Shown here piece by piece: positions 45,235 through 54,434 of a stretch of 64,000 nt of DNA (positions are counted from its first letter, which is position 1; the number at the start of each line of letters is the position of its first letter). The notes beneath the pieces were generated by a model, which saw only the letters and a program-made list of their open reading frames with translations, was not told the DNA's origin and ran no database searches. The stretch is from positions 2,642,501 to 2,706,500 of the forward strand of contig NZ_CP069811.1 of the NCBI RefSeq assembly GCF_016894385.1. The letters are read 5' to 3'. The stretch comes from Cupriavidus oxalaticus (GTDB lineage: Bacteria; Pseudomonadota; Gammaproteobacteria; Burkholderiales; Burkholderiaceae). The translations under genes and the position numbers were made by a program.

Positions 45235-46020
45235 TCAGCAGGTTCGTTCGGCAAGAAATGCGCCGAGGATCGCGTTGAATGCTTGCGGCGCTTCCAGCAT
45301 CGGGAAGTGGCCGGCGCCTTCAACCATGCGCAGCCTGGCTCCGGGAATACCTGCAGCAAGTTGCACAGATTCCCGCGGCGGTGTGATTGTGTCTTCGGTA
45401 CCGCAAACGACGAGTGTGGGCACTGCGATGTCCGATAGCTGGTCGCGCGTGTCGCTGACATTCAGGGAGACAATTGCCTGACGCGCGACATGCTCAGGGG
45501 TCTGAGCTACTTCGGCCTTGCCGAAATCGATGAGCTCGCGGCTGGCTAATGGCGCGAACGACCGCTCGATGACGTTCTGGCTTGCCTTGGCAACACCGTA
45601 TATCTCAATGGCCTCTAGCACGCGCGCCGCGTCGACGTCTTCGCCCAGGCCATGCGGGGTTGCGCCGACAAGAACGAGTCCTCGCAGCAGCGACCCATGC
45701 TCTAGCGCGAATAGCTGTGAAATCGTGCCGCCCATTGACAGTCCAACCAAGACCGCCTCCTTGAGGCCCAGCGTGGTAAAAACCGCATGCAGGTCGTTGA
45801 CGAATGCAGCCATCGTATAGGCCCGCTCTCGTGGGGCTGGAGAGATCCCATGGCCGGGCAGGTTGACGCAAACCACAGTGTGAGTTGCCGACAGCTCCTC
45901 AGCCTGCGACCTCCAAAACTCGCTAGTTGTCGTGAATCCATGGCAAAGCACTACCGCCGGGCCTTGGCCAGACACCCAGGCACGTACATCGCCGATTGCC
46001 AACAGCTTCTTTTGGACCAT
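45235..46020 (-). CDS. Alpha/beta hydrolase (enol-lactonase-like)
   Basis: 261 residues from the ATG at 46020, seven bases after GGAGAC. Oxyanion motif LCHGFTTTSEFW (25-36), nucleophile S95 in GLSMGG, acid in CGTEDTITPP and histidine in GAGHFPML near the C-terminus. The order and length resemble 3-oxoadipate enol-lactonases and related ester or lactone hydrolases. First gene of the sigma-54-driven unit with the MFS transporter. Together they suggest import and hydrolysis of one ester or lactone. Confidence 0.83.
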   Translation of the reverse strand: MVQKKLLAIGDVRAWVSGQGPAVVLCHGFTTTSEFWRSQAEELSATHTVVCVNLPGHGISPAPRERAYTMAAFVNDLHAVFTTLGLKEAVLVGLSMGGTISQLFALEHGSLLRGLVLVGATPHGLGEDVDAARVLEAIEIYGVAKASQNVIERSFAPLASRELIDFGKAEVAQTPEHVARQAIVSLNVSDTRDQLSDIAVPTLVVCGTEDTITPPRESVQLAAGIPGARLRMVEGAGHFPMLEAPQAFNAILGAFLAERTC

Positions 46021-46088
46021 TGCTTGTCTCCAGTTTATTTGCATGCCCGGCACGCGCACTATGCGCGGGTCGGCTGCCGGGGAGACTT

Positions 46089-46104
46089 CGCAATCGGTAT
46101 GCCA
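46089..46104 (-). promoter_or_regulatory. Sigma-54 (-24/-12) promoter
   Basis: On the minus strand the sequence TGGCATACCGATTGCG has GG and GC separated by exactly ten bases. It also has the TGGCA and TTGC cores expected for RpoN promoters. The -12 element lies about 70 bases before the hydrolase start codon, in the right direction. The matching activator is encoded at 42099-43481. Confidence 0.72.
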
Positions 46105-46225
46105 CGGCTAACGGCTGGGCCGGGATTAAGTGTAACCGTTTGATTTTAAAGGATTTTGATGACAGAGGGAGACGCGTGAACGGCCGCGGCAGCGTCGCGA
46201 TAATCCAAGAACTGCGACTCGTCAG

Positions 46226-46241
46226 GTCTCAGCGCCGAGAC
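46226..46241. promoter_or_regulatory. Possible upstream activator site (dyad GTCTC-N6-GAGAC)
   Basis: GTCTCAGCGCCGAGAC lies about 125-150 bases upstream of the sigma-54 promoter, the usual distance for enhancer-binding proteins. A single dyad is seen; the assignment rests on position only. The wider gap 46105-46807 contains no gene I can support. Confidence 0.35.
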
Positions 46242-46807
46242 AATTGGCGGGGCCCCATGTGTTTGTGCGGTGCGACACAGGCTATTGCGCCGGGAGAACG
46301 TTCAACGTGGGTATCCCGCCCGCATATGTGGCCCGAATGGACAAGCCTGAGGACCCCGGACCCCGGGCGGGAAGCTAGCCGGAAGAGCAGGGGAAACTCC
46401 GTTCGGTCCATGGTTGCACACCCAGATGTGCCACGGGACCTCCATTCGGTCAATCGGTCAATCTTGGCCTTATGCACGGCTTTCCGCGGTTGTAGGCAAA
46501 GTTGCCAATAAGCGGTGGCAGCCAGGGATGAAGACGAAGGAACCGGGTAACGCTGCCGTGGCACTATTGCCGTCGATCGGGCTAGCGAGGCGAAGGGTGA
46601 GCGCAGGCTTGGCTTCATGCCTGCCCGCCCCTGGTTGGCCGACCGCGAAGCGGTCTACATCCACACTTATTGATAACCTCGGCCCCCATGTCCGAGAAAT
46701 AGCGGATTTGTATTTGGTTATTCCGGGCGGCCACTTCGCTCACCCGATGCGCAGCGTCGAAGTTTGTCCGCGCTGCACATACAGGATTGGTCGAGCTAAC
46801 CTAGTAT
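46242..46807. other. Gene-free stretch left of the IS5-type element
   Basis: About 565 bases. Several open frames run through it on both strands, but none shows a family motif, a ribosome site or consistent codon use. I see nothing identifiable. Confidence 0.5.
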
Positions 46808-47682
46808 CCGTTTGAAAATTCAAGGATGAGCAATTCTGCGGAGCAGCAAGCCGCCCATTGCGATATAGACCATAGCTTCGGACACGTCAGTTCGGCGCTC
46901 GTAATCCCTGACCAGCCGGCGCCAACGGACCATCCAACCAAAGGTTCGCTCAACGACCCAGCGCCTGGGCAGCACAGCGAAACCAAACTGGTCCTCATGG
47001 CGGCGCACCACCTCCACCACAAAATCGAGCGTCGCCGCCTTGTTCATCAGCGCACGACGGTCGTATGCCCCGTCGGCAAAGAAATGCTTCAGGCCAGGCC
47101 AGCGCTTCTGCAGCGCCTCAAGAACCGCGATGGCTCCCGTGCTATCAGCAATATCCGCTGGCCTCAGGTTCACCATCAAGAGCTTGCCGTTTGTATCGAC
47201 CGCGATATGACGTTTGCGTCCGACGACCTTCTTTCCCGCGTCATAGCCGCGCTCTTGCGCCGCTGGCGCTTTCACCGACTGACTTCCACGACACCCGCGC
47301 TGGGCAAGCGCTGCCTTCCTTCCAATTCCCTGTCGAGCATCAGCACAATATCGTGGAGCGTGCGAAACAGGAACCAGCGCATCAGTCGGCGAAACCACCA
47401 ATACACCGTTTGCCAAGCCGGGAAGTCCTTGGGAAGCATGCGCCAGCCACAGCCCGAGGGCACCAGGTATCGCAGTGCATTGATGACTTCGCGCAGGTCG
47501 GCCTTCCTACGTCGCCCACGCTGGGCTGGCTTTGGCAGCAGCCCTTCCATCGCCGCCCATTCCATGTCCGTCAGGTCGCTCGGATATCGCTTTGTCTTGG
47601 CCGCCATACTTGCCTGCCGCTCTCGATGTTCGTTCTTCCACATCCGAACGTTAGATCGCATCTACGGCGAATTTTCAAACGG
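46808..47682 (-). mobile_element. IS5-family (IS427-like) insertion sequence
   Basis: About 875 bases bounded by a perfect 14-base inverted repeat, CCGTTTGAAAATTC at 46808-46821 and its complement at 47669-47682. It encodes one transposase split over two frames on the minus strand. No certain target duplication can be read at the edges. It marks the right border of the atypical islet, 216 bases before the ArsR gene. Confidence 0.88.
46820..47607 (-). pseudogene. IS5-family transposase split by a -1 frameshift
   Basis: The first frame runs from the ATG at 47607 (MAAKTKRYPSDLTDMEW) through GRRRKADLREVINALRYL and GCGWRMLPKDFP and ends at 47272 in GVVEVSR. The second frame continues with GSQSVKAPAAQERGYDAGKKV and carries the second Asp (FFADGAYDRRAL) and the final glutamate region (RRWVVERTFGWM). 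Relative to the family's GVVDSQSVK, the codon of the first catalytic Asp has lost one base near 47285. This looks like a mutation rather than a programmed shift, so the element is probably inactive. Confidence 0.75.
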
Positions 47683-47898
47683 GCTCTGAGATGCTTGGAG
47701 TGCCGCTCCCGAATAGCAGTGTTGTTCTGCTGCTTCTAGTGGCCTGCGAGGCGGTCTTTGGAAATCCAACAATACATTGCGAAAGCACAATTATGTCTAG
47801 CGAAGGACTTTTGTGTTTAGGAGGGATTTTTATGTCCGAGGTCAGGTCCCGAGTTCGATCCTATACTCCGCATTGCACCCTTCACCCGGAACCAAACC

Positions 47899-48588
47899 AT
47901 GGATTACACCCCCGGCATCAGCCAACTCGCCGGCCTGCTCGCCGATCCCGGCCGCGCCGCCATGCTATGGGCCCTGATGGACGGCAGCGCCCGCCCCGCC
48001 GGTGAACTGGCGCTGATCGCCGGCCTGTCGGCGTCGTCCACCAGCGGGCACCTGGCGCGGCTGACCGAGGGTGGGCTGCTGGCGGTGGAGACGCGCGGGC
48101 GCAACCGGTACTACCGGCTGGCCGCGCCGGAGATCGGCGTGGCAATCGAGGCGCTGGCGTCGGCGTCGCTGGCCAGCCGGCCGCCGCGGCTGCGCGGCGT
48201 GCCGGTGTCGCGCACCGCGCCGGCGGCGCTGCGGCAGGCGCGTACCTGCTATGACCACCTGGCCGGCGAACTGGCGGTGGGGCTGTTCGAACGGATGACG
48301 CATAGCGGCTGGCTGGTGCTGGACGCGCAGCGCGTGGAGCTGAGCGGAGACGGCGCGCAGGCGCTGGCGGGACTGGGCATCGACATTGCTGCAGCGCGGC
48401 GCAAGCGGCGGCAGTTTGCCTGCACCTGCCCGGACTGGAGCGAGCGCAAACCCCACCTCGGCGGCGCGCTGGGTGCGGCGCTGCTGGGCAGCCTGCTGGA
48501 GCGCGGCTGGGTCGAGAGCACGCGCACATCGCGCGCGTTGCGCGTGACACCGGCGGGCCAACGCGAGATCATGCGCATCGCGGCATGA
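47899..48588 (+). CDS. ArsR-family winged-helix regulator
   Basis: 229 residues, twice the length of simple ArsR proteins. The winged helix is in the first 80 residues (ISQLAGLLADPGRAAMLWALMDGS, LIAGLSASSTSGHLARLTEGGLL). The C-terminal half has a Cys-rich CTCPDWSERKPHLGG motif near 172 and a second helix-like segment. Members of this long type regulate neighbouring or distant efflux and stress genes. The gene sits between the IS5-type element and an acidic unknown protein and seems to be the first core gene right of the islet. Its stop lies inside a tandem repeat. Confidence 0.83.
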   Translation: MDYTPGISQLAGLLADPGRAAMLWALMDGSARPAGELALIAGLSASSTSGHLARLTEGGLLAVETRGRNRYYRLAAPEIGVAIEALASASLASRPPRLRGVPVSRTAPAALRQARTCYDHLAGELAVGLFERMTHSGWLVLDAQRVELSGDGAQALAGLGIDIAAARRKRRQFACTCPDWSERKPHLGGALGAALLGSLLERGWVESTRTSRALRVTPAGQREIMRIAA

Positions 48589-48640
48589 ATCCCGGCATGA
48601 ATCGCGGCATAACTTGCGGCATAACTCGCGGCATGATCAA
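48581..48640 (+). repeat. Five tandem 12-mers across the ArsR stop codon
   Basis: Units CGGCATGAATCC, CGGCATGAATCG, CGGCATAACTTG, CGGCATAACTCG and CGGCATGATCAA run head to tail. The first unit contains the ArsR stop codon (TGA, 48586-48588). The array fills most of the gap to the next gene, which starts at 48668. Confidence 0.88.
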
Positions 48641-48667
48641 GCCGCACCGCACCACAGGAGATCCCGC

Positions 48668-49174
48668 ATGGCCACACCACTGGACGACGACACGCAGGAC
48701 GCGATTGCGCGTTTCTTCGCCCTGATCAACCTCGACGACAGCGCGCAGACGGCGGCGCAGCTGTCGATGTTCGAAGACGCGCTGCTTGACGCCGAGGACG
48801 ACGACACCGACGGCAGCGAGCTGCTGTGGGTGGTGCGCGAAGTCATCGACTGGCAATCCGGCTTCTTCGTCGACTGGAAGGACTGCCAGTCCTTTATCGG
48901 CTGCCTGAACCAGCTGTGCGAGCGCATCGACCTGGAAATCGACTGGGGCACGGACGAGCCCGAGGACGAGTCATTCCTGGAGAACACCAGCGTGCCCGAG
49001 CTGATGGAGCTGGCGCACAACCAGCTGCGCGTGGCCGGCTATACGCTGTGGAACTGGGATACCGGCGGCGATGCCTACGCCGGCTGGATCACGCGCAGCG
49101 AGGATGATGAAGAGATGCTCGACCTGGCCGAGCAACTGCGCTTCGAGATCCGGCCCGCGGACCAGCCTTACTGA
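48668..49174 (+). CDS. Acidic protein of unknown function
   Basis: 168 residues from the ATG at 48668, with ACAGGAG upstream. Very acidic (runs such as DAEDDDTDGSE and WGTDEPEDESF), no signal peptide or membrane segment, rich in Trp. I do not recognise a characterised family. Converges with the alcohol dehydrogenase gene, leaving 17 bases. Confidence 0.65.
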   Translation: MATPLDDDTQDAIARFFALINLDDSAQTAAQLSMFEDALLDAEDDDTDGSELLWVVREVIDWQSGFFVDWKDCQSFIGCLNQLCERIDLEIDWGTDEPEDESFLENTSVPELMELAHNQLRVAGYTLWNWDTGGDAYAGWITRSEDDEEMLDLAEQLRFEIRPADQPY

Positions 49175-49191
49175 GCCGGCGTGGCAACTCG

Positions 49192-50283
49192 CTACGCCTG
49201 TTCGAACAGGATCACCGAACGCGCCAGCTCGCCGCGGCGCAGTTCGTCGAAGGCATCGTTGATGCACTCCAGCGGCAGGCGCTGCGCGATCAGCTCGTCC
49301 AGGTGCAGCCGGCCGCCCATGTAGAAATCGACCATGCGCGGCATGTCGACCGGGAAGCGGTTCGAGCCCATCAGCGAGCCCTGGATGCGCTTCTCACCGA
49401 GGAAATCGCTGCCCTTCAGTTCGATCTTGACGCCCGGCGCGATCATGCCGATCACGGTGGCGGTGCCGCCGCGGCGCAGCATGGCAAAGGCCTGCTCGGT
49501 GGTCTGCTTCAGGCCGATCGCCTCGAAGGCGTGATGCACGCCGCCGCCGGTCAGCGCGCGCACGGCATCGGGCACGTCGGCATTGCCGGCATCGATCACG
49601 TCGGTGGCGCCGAACTTGCGCGCCAGTTCCAGCTTGGCCGGCACGCGGTCGATGGCGATGATGCGGCCGGCGCCGGCAATGGCGGCGCTGTTGACCGTGG
49701 CCAGCCCGATGCCGCCGCAGCCGATCACGGCCACGCTCTCGCCCGGCTGCACCCTGGCGGTATGGATGACCGCGCCCATGCCGGTGGTGACCGCGCAGCC
49801 GATCAGCGCGGCGCGGTCCAGCGGCATGTCGCGGCGGATCGCCACCAGTGCGTGTTCGTGGATCAGCATCTGCTCGGCAAAGGCCGACAGGTTCAGGAAC
49901 TGGTTCATGGGCCCGCCCTGCCGCGCCATCAGGCGCGGCTCCTCGCCTTCGCGGCGGCGGGTATCGGGCTCGATGCACAGCGACAGGTGCCCCGTCAGGC
50001 AATGCTCGCAATGGCCGCAGTACGCCGACAGGCAGGTGATGACGTGGTCGCCGGGCCTGACCGTGCGCACCTCGGCGCCCACCTGCTCGACCACGCCGGC
50101 AGCCTCGTGTCCCAGGACGGCCGGCATCGGGTACGGATAGGCGCCGTCCAGGAAATGCAGGTCGGAGTGGCAGACGCCCACGGCAGCGGTGCGCACCAGC
50201 ACTTCGCGCGGGCCGGGCTTGCCGATGGCAACGTCTTCGATCACGAGCGGGGTCTTGGGTTGATGCAGGACGGCGGCTTTCAT
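49192..50283 (-). CDS. Zinc-dependent alcohol dehydrogenase (MDR family)
   Basis: 363 residues from the ATG at 50283, with AAAGGAG upstream. Catalytic zinc ligands are the Cys in VGVCHSDLHFLDG and the His-Glu of LGHEAAGVVEQVG. The structural zinc Cys set is in CGHCEHCLTGHLSLC. The nucleotide fold has VIGCGGIGLATVNSA. It belongs to the class III/arylalcohol-like Zn-ADHs; the alcohol is not predictable. Monocistronic. Confidence 0.88.
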   Translation of the reverse strand: MKAAVLHQPKTPLVIEDVAIGKPGPREVLVRTAAVGVCHSDLHFLDGAYPYPMPAVLGHEAAGVVEQVGAEVRTVRPGDHVITCLSAYCGHCEHCLTGHLSLCIEPDTRRREGEEPRLMARQGGPMNQFLNLSAFAEQMLIHEHALVAIRRDMPLDRAALIGCAVTTGMGAVIHTARVQPGESVAVIGCGGIGLATVNSAAIAGAGRIIAIDRVPAKLELARKFGATDVIDAGNADVPDAVRALTGGGVHHAFEAIGLKQTTEQAFAMLRRGGTATVIGMIAPGVKIELKGSDFLGEKRIQGSLMGSNRFPVDMPRMVDFYMGGRLHLDELIAQRLPLECINDAFDELRRGELARSVILFEQA

Positions 50284-50391
50284 AACGCTCCTTTGCGGCG
50301 GGCGTGCCGGGACGGCACAGTGCAATGAAGCTGAAAACCATAACCGTAAACGATGGTTCAGGAAAGGCGCGTCGCAGCCGCGCTGCGATGT

Positions 50392-52065
50392 TTATAACTC
50401 TTCCTTGATCGGGAGCACACGCAGCACACCAATGCCCAGATGCTGCAGCGCGCCCATGCCGGGCTCGCTGTCGTAGGTGGTGAGCTGCCCGTTCTCGCGC
50501 GTGGTCCATGTCAGGCGCGCATTGTTGCCGTCGGCATCGGTGCGCACGCCGATGCGGTAGGCCATGTCGAGCAGCCCGTCCTCGGTGGTCCTGATCATGC
50601 GATCGGCCAGCGCCGGGCTGTCGAGCACGATGCCCATCTCGGTGTTCAGCCTGGCCGAGCGCGGATCCATGTTGAGCGAGCCGATGAACACCAGGCGCCG
50701 GTCGACGATGTAGTTCTTGGCGTGCAGGCTGGCGCGGCTGGACGACAGCCAGGAGCGCGAGCGCGAACCCTTGGCGGCCTTGCCGCGCTGCGCCAGTTCG
50801 GCATAGGCGCTGGGCTTGAGCTCGTACAGTTCGATCCCGGCGGCCACCAGTGCCTTGCGATGCGGGGCATAGCCCGCATGCACGGCGCTGACATCGGTGG
50901 CGGCGAAGGAATTGGTCAGGATGCGCACGCGGATGCCGCGCTTAGCGACCGCAATCAGCCAGGCCTCGCCGTCGTCGTCGGGGACGAAGTATGGCGAAAT
51001 CAGCAGGACTTCCTTCTGCGCGCTGCTGATCATCTTCTCCAGCCGGGCGGTGGCATGGCCGGGATCGTCATGGATCTGGTGGGTGATCTTGGCGGCCTTG
51101 TCGGAGACCACCGTGGCCTTGCCGGTGTAGGCCGGCATGTGGCCGCTTTCGATGCCCTTGGCCAGGCCCGAGTCGAGCAGTTCCTGCACATACTGGCTGG
51201 CCTTGGCCTGGTCGCCGCGCGCTTCCAGGCGCTTGCGCAGGCTGCGCATTTCCACCGGCGCCTCCTTGCCCTCGGGAATCAGCGCCGCTACCGGGTAGGA
51301 AGACTCGTCATTCCAGTATTCGTCGAAGACCGCCGATACCTGCGGCACCGCCGGGCCGGCGATCAGCACGTCGAGGTCGCTGAAGTCCATGTCGGTGCGG
51401 GCGGAGAAGTAGGCATCGCCGATATTGCGCCCGCCCACCACCGACATCTGGTTGTCCACCGTCATCGACTTGTTATGCATGCGCCGGTCCAGCCGGCTGA
51501 AGTCCACCAGCATTTCCAGCCAGCGCAGGCTGCGGTTGGCGAACGGGTTGAACAGGCGCACTTCGATATTGGGATGCGAATCGATCGCCGACAGGATCTT
51601 GTCCACCTCGCCGCCGGTGCGCAGGTCGTCGAGCAGCATGCGCACGCGCACGCCACGGTCGGCGGCGTCGATGATGTCGCCCAGCACCGCGGCGCCGGTA
51701 CCGGTCGGCTCGAGGATGTAGGTCTGCAGGTCAAGGCTGCGCTGCGCCGCGCGGGCCATCGCCAGGCGCGCGACCAGCGCATCGGGGCCGGACGAGAGCG
51801 GGTAGAACAGGGACTCGCCCGGCCGCTGCGCCAGGCGCGGGGCCAGCGCCTTGCCCAGCGGCGTATTCGCGGTGGTGGCGGTGGCGGCGGGCGCGCTGGA
51901 CGGCGGGCGCTGGGCCGATGCCGGCAGGCTGGCGCAACCGGTCAGCCCCATGGCAAGCGCCAGTGCCAGCGTGATTGCCAGGGGCAGCGCGGCCAGCGGC
52001 CGCATGCGCTGGCGGCAGGTAGCGAACGGATAGAACGGATAGTGGCAGAAGAATGTCTGGAACAT
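50392..52065 (-). CDS. Phospholipase-D-type lipoprotein (cardiolipin synthase-like)
   Basis: 557 residues from the ATG at 52065 (GGGAGA six bases upstream); a later ATG at 52005 would start just before the signal. The hydrophobic signal ends in a lipobox LTGC near residue 45. Two HKD motifs are present: HNKSMTVDNQMSVVGGRN (about residue 205) and HAKNYIVDRRLVFIGSLNMD (about residue 455). Such proteins are phosphatidyltransferases or phospholipases at the membrane surface. Monocistronic. Confidence 0.85.
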   Translation of the reverse strand: MFQTFFCHYPFYPFATCRQRMRPLAALPLAITLALALAMGLTGCASLPASAQRPPSSAPAATATTANTPLGKALAPRLAQRPGESLFYPLSSGPDALVARLAMARAAQRSLDLQTYILEPTGTGAAVLGDIIDAADRGVRVRMLLDDLRTGGEVDKILSAIDSHPNIEVRLFNPFANRSLRWLEMLVDFSRLDRRMHNKSMTVDNQMSVVGGRNIGDAYFSARTDMDFSDLDVLIAGPAVPQVSAVFDEYWNDESSYPVAALIPEGKEAPVEMRSLRKRLEARGDQAKASQYVQELLDSGLAKGIESGHMPAYTGKATVVSDKAAKITHQIHDDPGHATARLEKMISSAQKEVLLISPYFVPDDDGEAWLIAVAKRGIRVRILTNSFAATDVSAVHAGYAPHRKALVAAGIELYELKPSAYAELAQRGKAAKGSRSRSWLSSSRASLHAKNYIVDRRLVFIGSLNMDPRSARLNTEMGIVLDSPALADRMIRTTEDGLLDMAYRIGVRTDADGNNARLTWTTRENGQLTTYDSEPGMGALQHLGIGVLRVLPIKEEL

Positions 52066-52445
52066 CCATGGATCTCCCTGCGCCGGGAAGGCGCCGGCCT
52101 GGCACTCGCTGTGCAGGCAACTGCACACAGACTGCATGTGGCGTGCCAGACCCGCTATCACGACAATACACCGCGGCAACAGGTGACGGCAGCGGTGCCA
52201 CTCCTTTCCGCGCTGGGACTTTGTCCTACATGGCTTGTGCGCTGCGGCATGGATGGCATCAGGATGGCATCAAGGCTGCGGCTTTTCCGGCTCTGCGTTT
52301 TCTCTTATGATCCCGCCGCCAGGTTGTATATACTGGCCTGTAGCCGCCCCGGCGGCGGCGCCGGGCGACACCTCCGGCCCGCGTTGCCTCCGCAGGCGAT
52401 CCCCGGCATAGTTGCGCGCTTTTGCGCGTCCCGACCCGAATCCCG

Positions 52446-53972
52446 ATGTCCAGCCAACCTTCCACTTCCGGCGCTCCGGCGCCCACGCTGCGCCGCACGC
52501 TGCGCGCCCGCCATCTCACCATGATCGCCATCGGCGGCTCGATCGGCACGGGGCTGTTCGTGGCGTCGGGCGCCACCATCGCGCAGGCCGGGCCGGGCGG
52601 CGCGCTGGCCGCCTACATCCTGATCGGCGCGATGGTGTATTTCCTGATGACGAGTCTGGGCGAACTGGCTGCGTACATGCCGGTATCGGGATCGTTCGCC
52701 ACCTACGGCGCGCGCTACGTCGACGAAGGCTTCGGCTTCGCGCTGGGGTGGAACTACTGGTACAACTGGGCGGTGACCATTGCGGTGGAACTGGCCGCGG
52801 CACAGCTGGTGATGCTGTACTGGTTCCCCGACACGCCCGGCGTGCTGTGGAGCGCGCTGTTCCTCGGGCTGATGTTCGCGCTCAATGCCATCTCGGTGCG
52901 CGGCTTCAGCGAGGCCGAGTACTGGTGCGCGCTGGTCAAGGTGGTGACGGTGATCGCCTTTATCGGCATCGGCACGCTGATGATCTTCGGCATCCTGCGC
53001 GGCGACATGCCGGCCTCTCACGGGCTGGCCAACCTGACCCTCGGCGATGCGCCCTTCGTCGGCGGGCTGCCGGCGCTGATCGGGGTGGCCATGATCGCCG
53101 GCTTCTCGTTCCAGGGCACCGAGCTGATCGGCATCGCCGCCGGCGAATCGGCCGACCCGGCGAAGAACATCCCGCGCGCGGTGCGGCAGGTGTTCTGGCG
53201 CATCCTGCTGTTCTATGTGCTGGCGATCCTGATCATCGGCATCCTGATCCCGTACACCGACCCCAGCCTGCTCAAGAGCGACGTGCAGACCGTGGGCGTG
53301 AGCCCGTTCACGCTGGTGTTCCGCCATGCCGGCCTGGCCTTTGCCGCCGGCGTGATGAACGCGGTGATCCTGACCGCGGTGCTGTCGGCCGGCAATTCCG
53401 GCATGTACGCATCGACCCGCATGCTCTACAACCTGGCCACCGAAGGGCGCGCGCCGCGCATGTTCGCGCGGCTGACGCGCAACGGCGTGCCGCTGGTGGC
53501 GCTGCTGGCAACCACCGCGGTGGGCGCGCTGTGCTTCCTCACCTCGCTGTTCGAAAGCAAGTCCGTGTACCTGTGGCTGCTGAACCTGTCGGGCATGACC
53601 GGCTTCATTGCGTGGCTGGGCATCGCGGTCAGCCACTACCGCTTTCGCAAGGGCTTTGTCGCGCAGGGCCATGACCTGTCGCGCCTGCCCTACCGCTCGC
53701 CGTTCTTTCCCTACGGGCCGATCTTCGCCTTCGTGCTGTGCCTGATCGTCACGCTCGGCCAGAACTACCAGGCCTTCACCAGCGGCAAGATCGACTGGGT
53801 CGGTGTGGCCGCCACCTACATCGGCATCCCGATCTTCCTGGCGATCTGGGCGGGCTATCGCATCGTGCACAAGACCCGCTTCGTGCGCTATGCCGAGATG
53901 GAATTCCCCGCGCTGCCGGTCGGCGGCGACGGCGTCGCTACGCGCGGCGCGGCCCCGGTGCCGGCCGAATAG
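52446..53972 (+). CDS. Amino-acid permease (LysP-like, APC superfamily)
   Basis: 508 residues from the ATG at 52446. Twelve spans. The AAT-family hallmark LRARHLTMIAIGGSIGTGLFVASG opens the first span (core GGSIGTGLF), and GFSFQGTELIGIAAGES and SAGNSGMYASTRMLYNLA are also conserved. The closest type is lysine-specific permease; aromatic or other cationic amino acids remain possible. A strong intrinsic terminator follows at 54004. Confidence 0.87.
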   Translation: MSSQPSTSGAPAPTLRRTLRARHLTMIAIGGSIGTGLFVASGATIAQAGPGGALAAYILIGAMVYFLMTSLGELAAYMPVSGSFATYGARYVDEGFGFALGWNYWYNWAVTIAVELAAAQLVMLYWFPDTPGVLWSALFLGLMFALNAISVRGFSEAEYWCALVKVVTVIAFIGIGTLMIFGILRGDMPASHGLANLTLGDAPFVGGLPALIGVAMIAGFSFQGTELIGIAAGESADPAKNIPRAVRQVFWRILLFYVLAILIIGILIPYTDPSLLKSDVQTVGVSPFTLVFRHAGLAFAAGVMNAVILTAVLSAGNSGMYASTRMLYNLATEGRAPRMFARLTRNGVPLVALLATTAVGALCFLTSLFESKSVYLWLLNLSGMTGFIAWLGIAVSHYRFRKGFVAQGHDLSRLPYRSPFFPYGPIFAFVLCLIVTLGQNYQAFTSGKIDWVGVAATYIGIPIFLAIWAGYRIVHKTRFVRYAEMEFPALPVGGDGVATRGAAPVPAE

Positions 53973-54003
53973 ACGCCCCATCCGCACGCTATGCTTGAGG
54001 CAG

Positions 54004-54037
54004 GCGCGCGGCGCGAAAGCGCCGCGCGCTTTTTTTT
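54004..54037 (+). terminator. Intrinsic terminator after the permease gene
   Basis: GCGCGCGGCGC, a GAAA loop and GCGCCGCGCGC form a perfect 11-base stem, followed directly by eight Ts. It lies 31 bases after the permease stop and is the clearest rho-independent terminator in the window. Confidence 0.92.
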
Positions 54038-54069
54038 ACCGACGCCAGCCCCTGCCCGAGGACAGCCCG

Positions 54070-54414
54070 ATGCGTAAGCGCCACCGTCTATTCTTCCTGG
54101 CCCTGCTGGGCGCCCTTGCCGCGCCGGCCGCCGGCGCCGCCAGCTTCGACTGCGGCAAGGCGCGCCTGTCCGATGAGATCGCCATCTGTGCAAACCGCTC
54201 GCTCAACGACAAGGACGTGGAACTGGCCACCAAGTACAAGCTGCTCAGCGGCCTGTTCGCCATGGGCGTGCGCGGCACCATGCAGGACGAGCAGCGCGCC
54301 TGGCTCAGGCAGCGGCGCCAGTGCGGGCGCAATGTCGAATGCCTGAAGCAGCGGTACAACGAGCGGCTGGGGGAGCTGGACAGGGTTTATGAGGGGATTC
54401 AGAAGCCGTTGTAG
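54070..54414 (+). CDS. LprI-family (DUF1311) secreted protein
   Basis: 114 residues with a signal peptide ending AGAAS near residue 24. The mature protein has the LprI pattern FDCGKARLSDEIAICANRSL and, further on, CGRNVECLKQRYNERL, giving four cysteines for two disulfides. LprI of Mycobacterium inhibits lysozyme; most proteobacterial members are untested. A related N-terminal domain is encoded at 57447-58829. Confidence 0.83.
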   Translation: MRKRHRLFFLALLGALAAPAAGAASFDCGKARLSDEIAICANRSLNDKDVELATKYKLLSGLFAMGVRGTMQDEQRAWLRQRRQCGRNVECLKQRYNERLGELDRVYEGIQKPL

Positions 54415-54434
54415 CCGGGCTTGGCCATCTGCCA

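Noticed and set aside
47845..47880. tRNA-like TTCGATC loop sequence
   Set aside because: The flanking bases do not form a T-stem or acceptor stem; no tRNA gene.
47832..48005. 57-codon frame with an excellent AGGAGG site, overlapping the start of the ArsR gene in another frame
   Set aside because: The product is Arg/Pro/His-rich and out of frame with the ArsR gene. The ribosome site may be chance or a leader remnant; not enough to call a gene.
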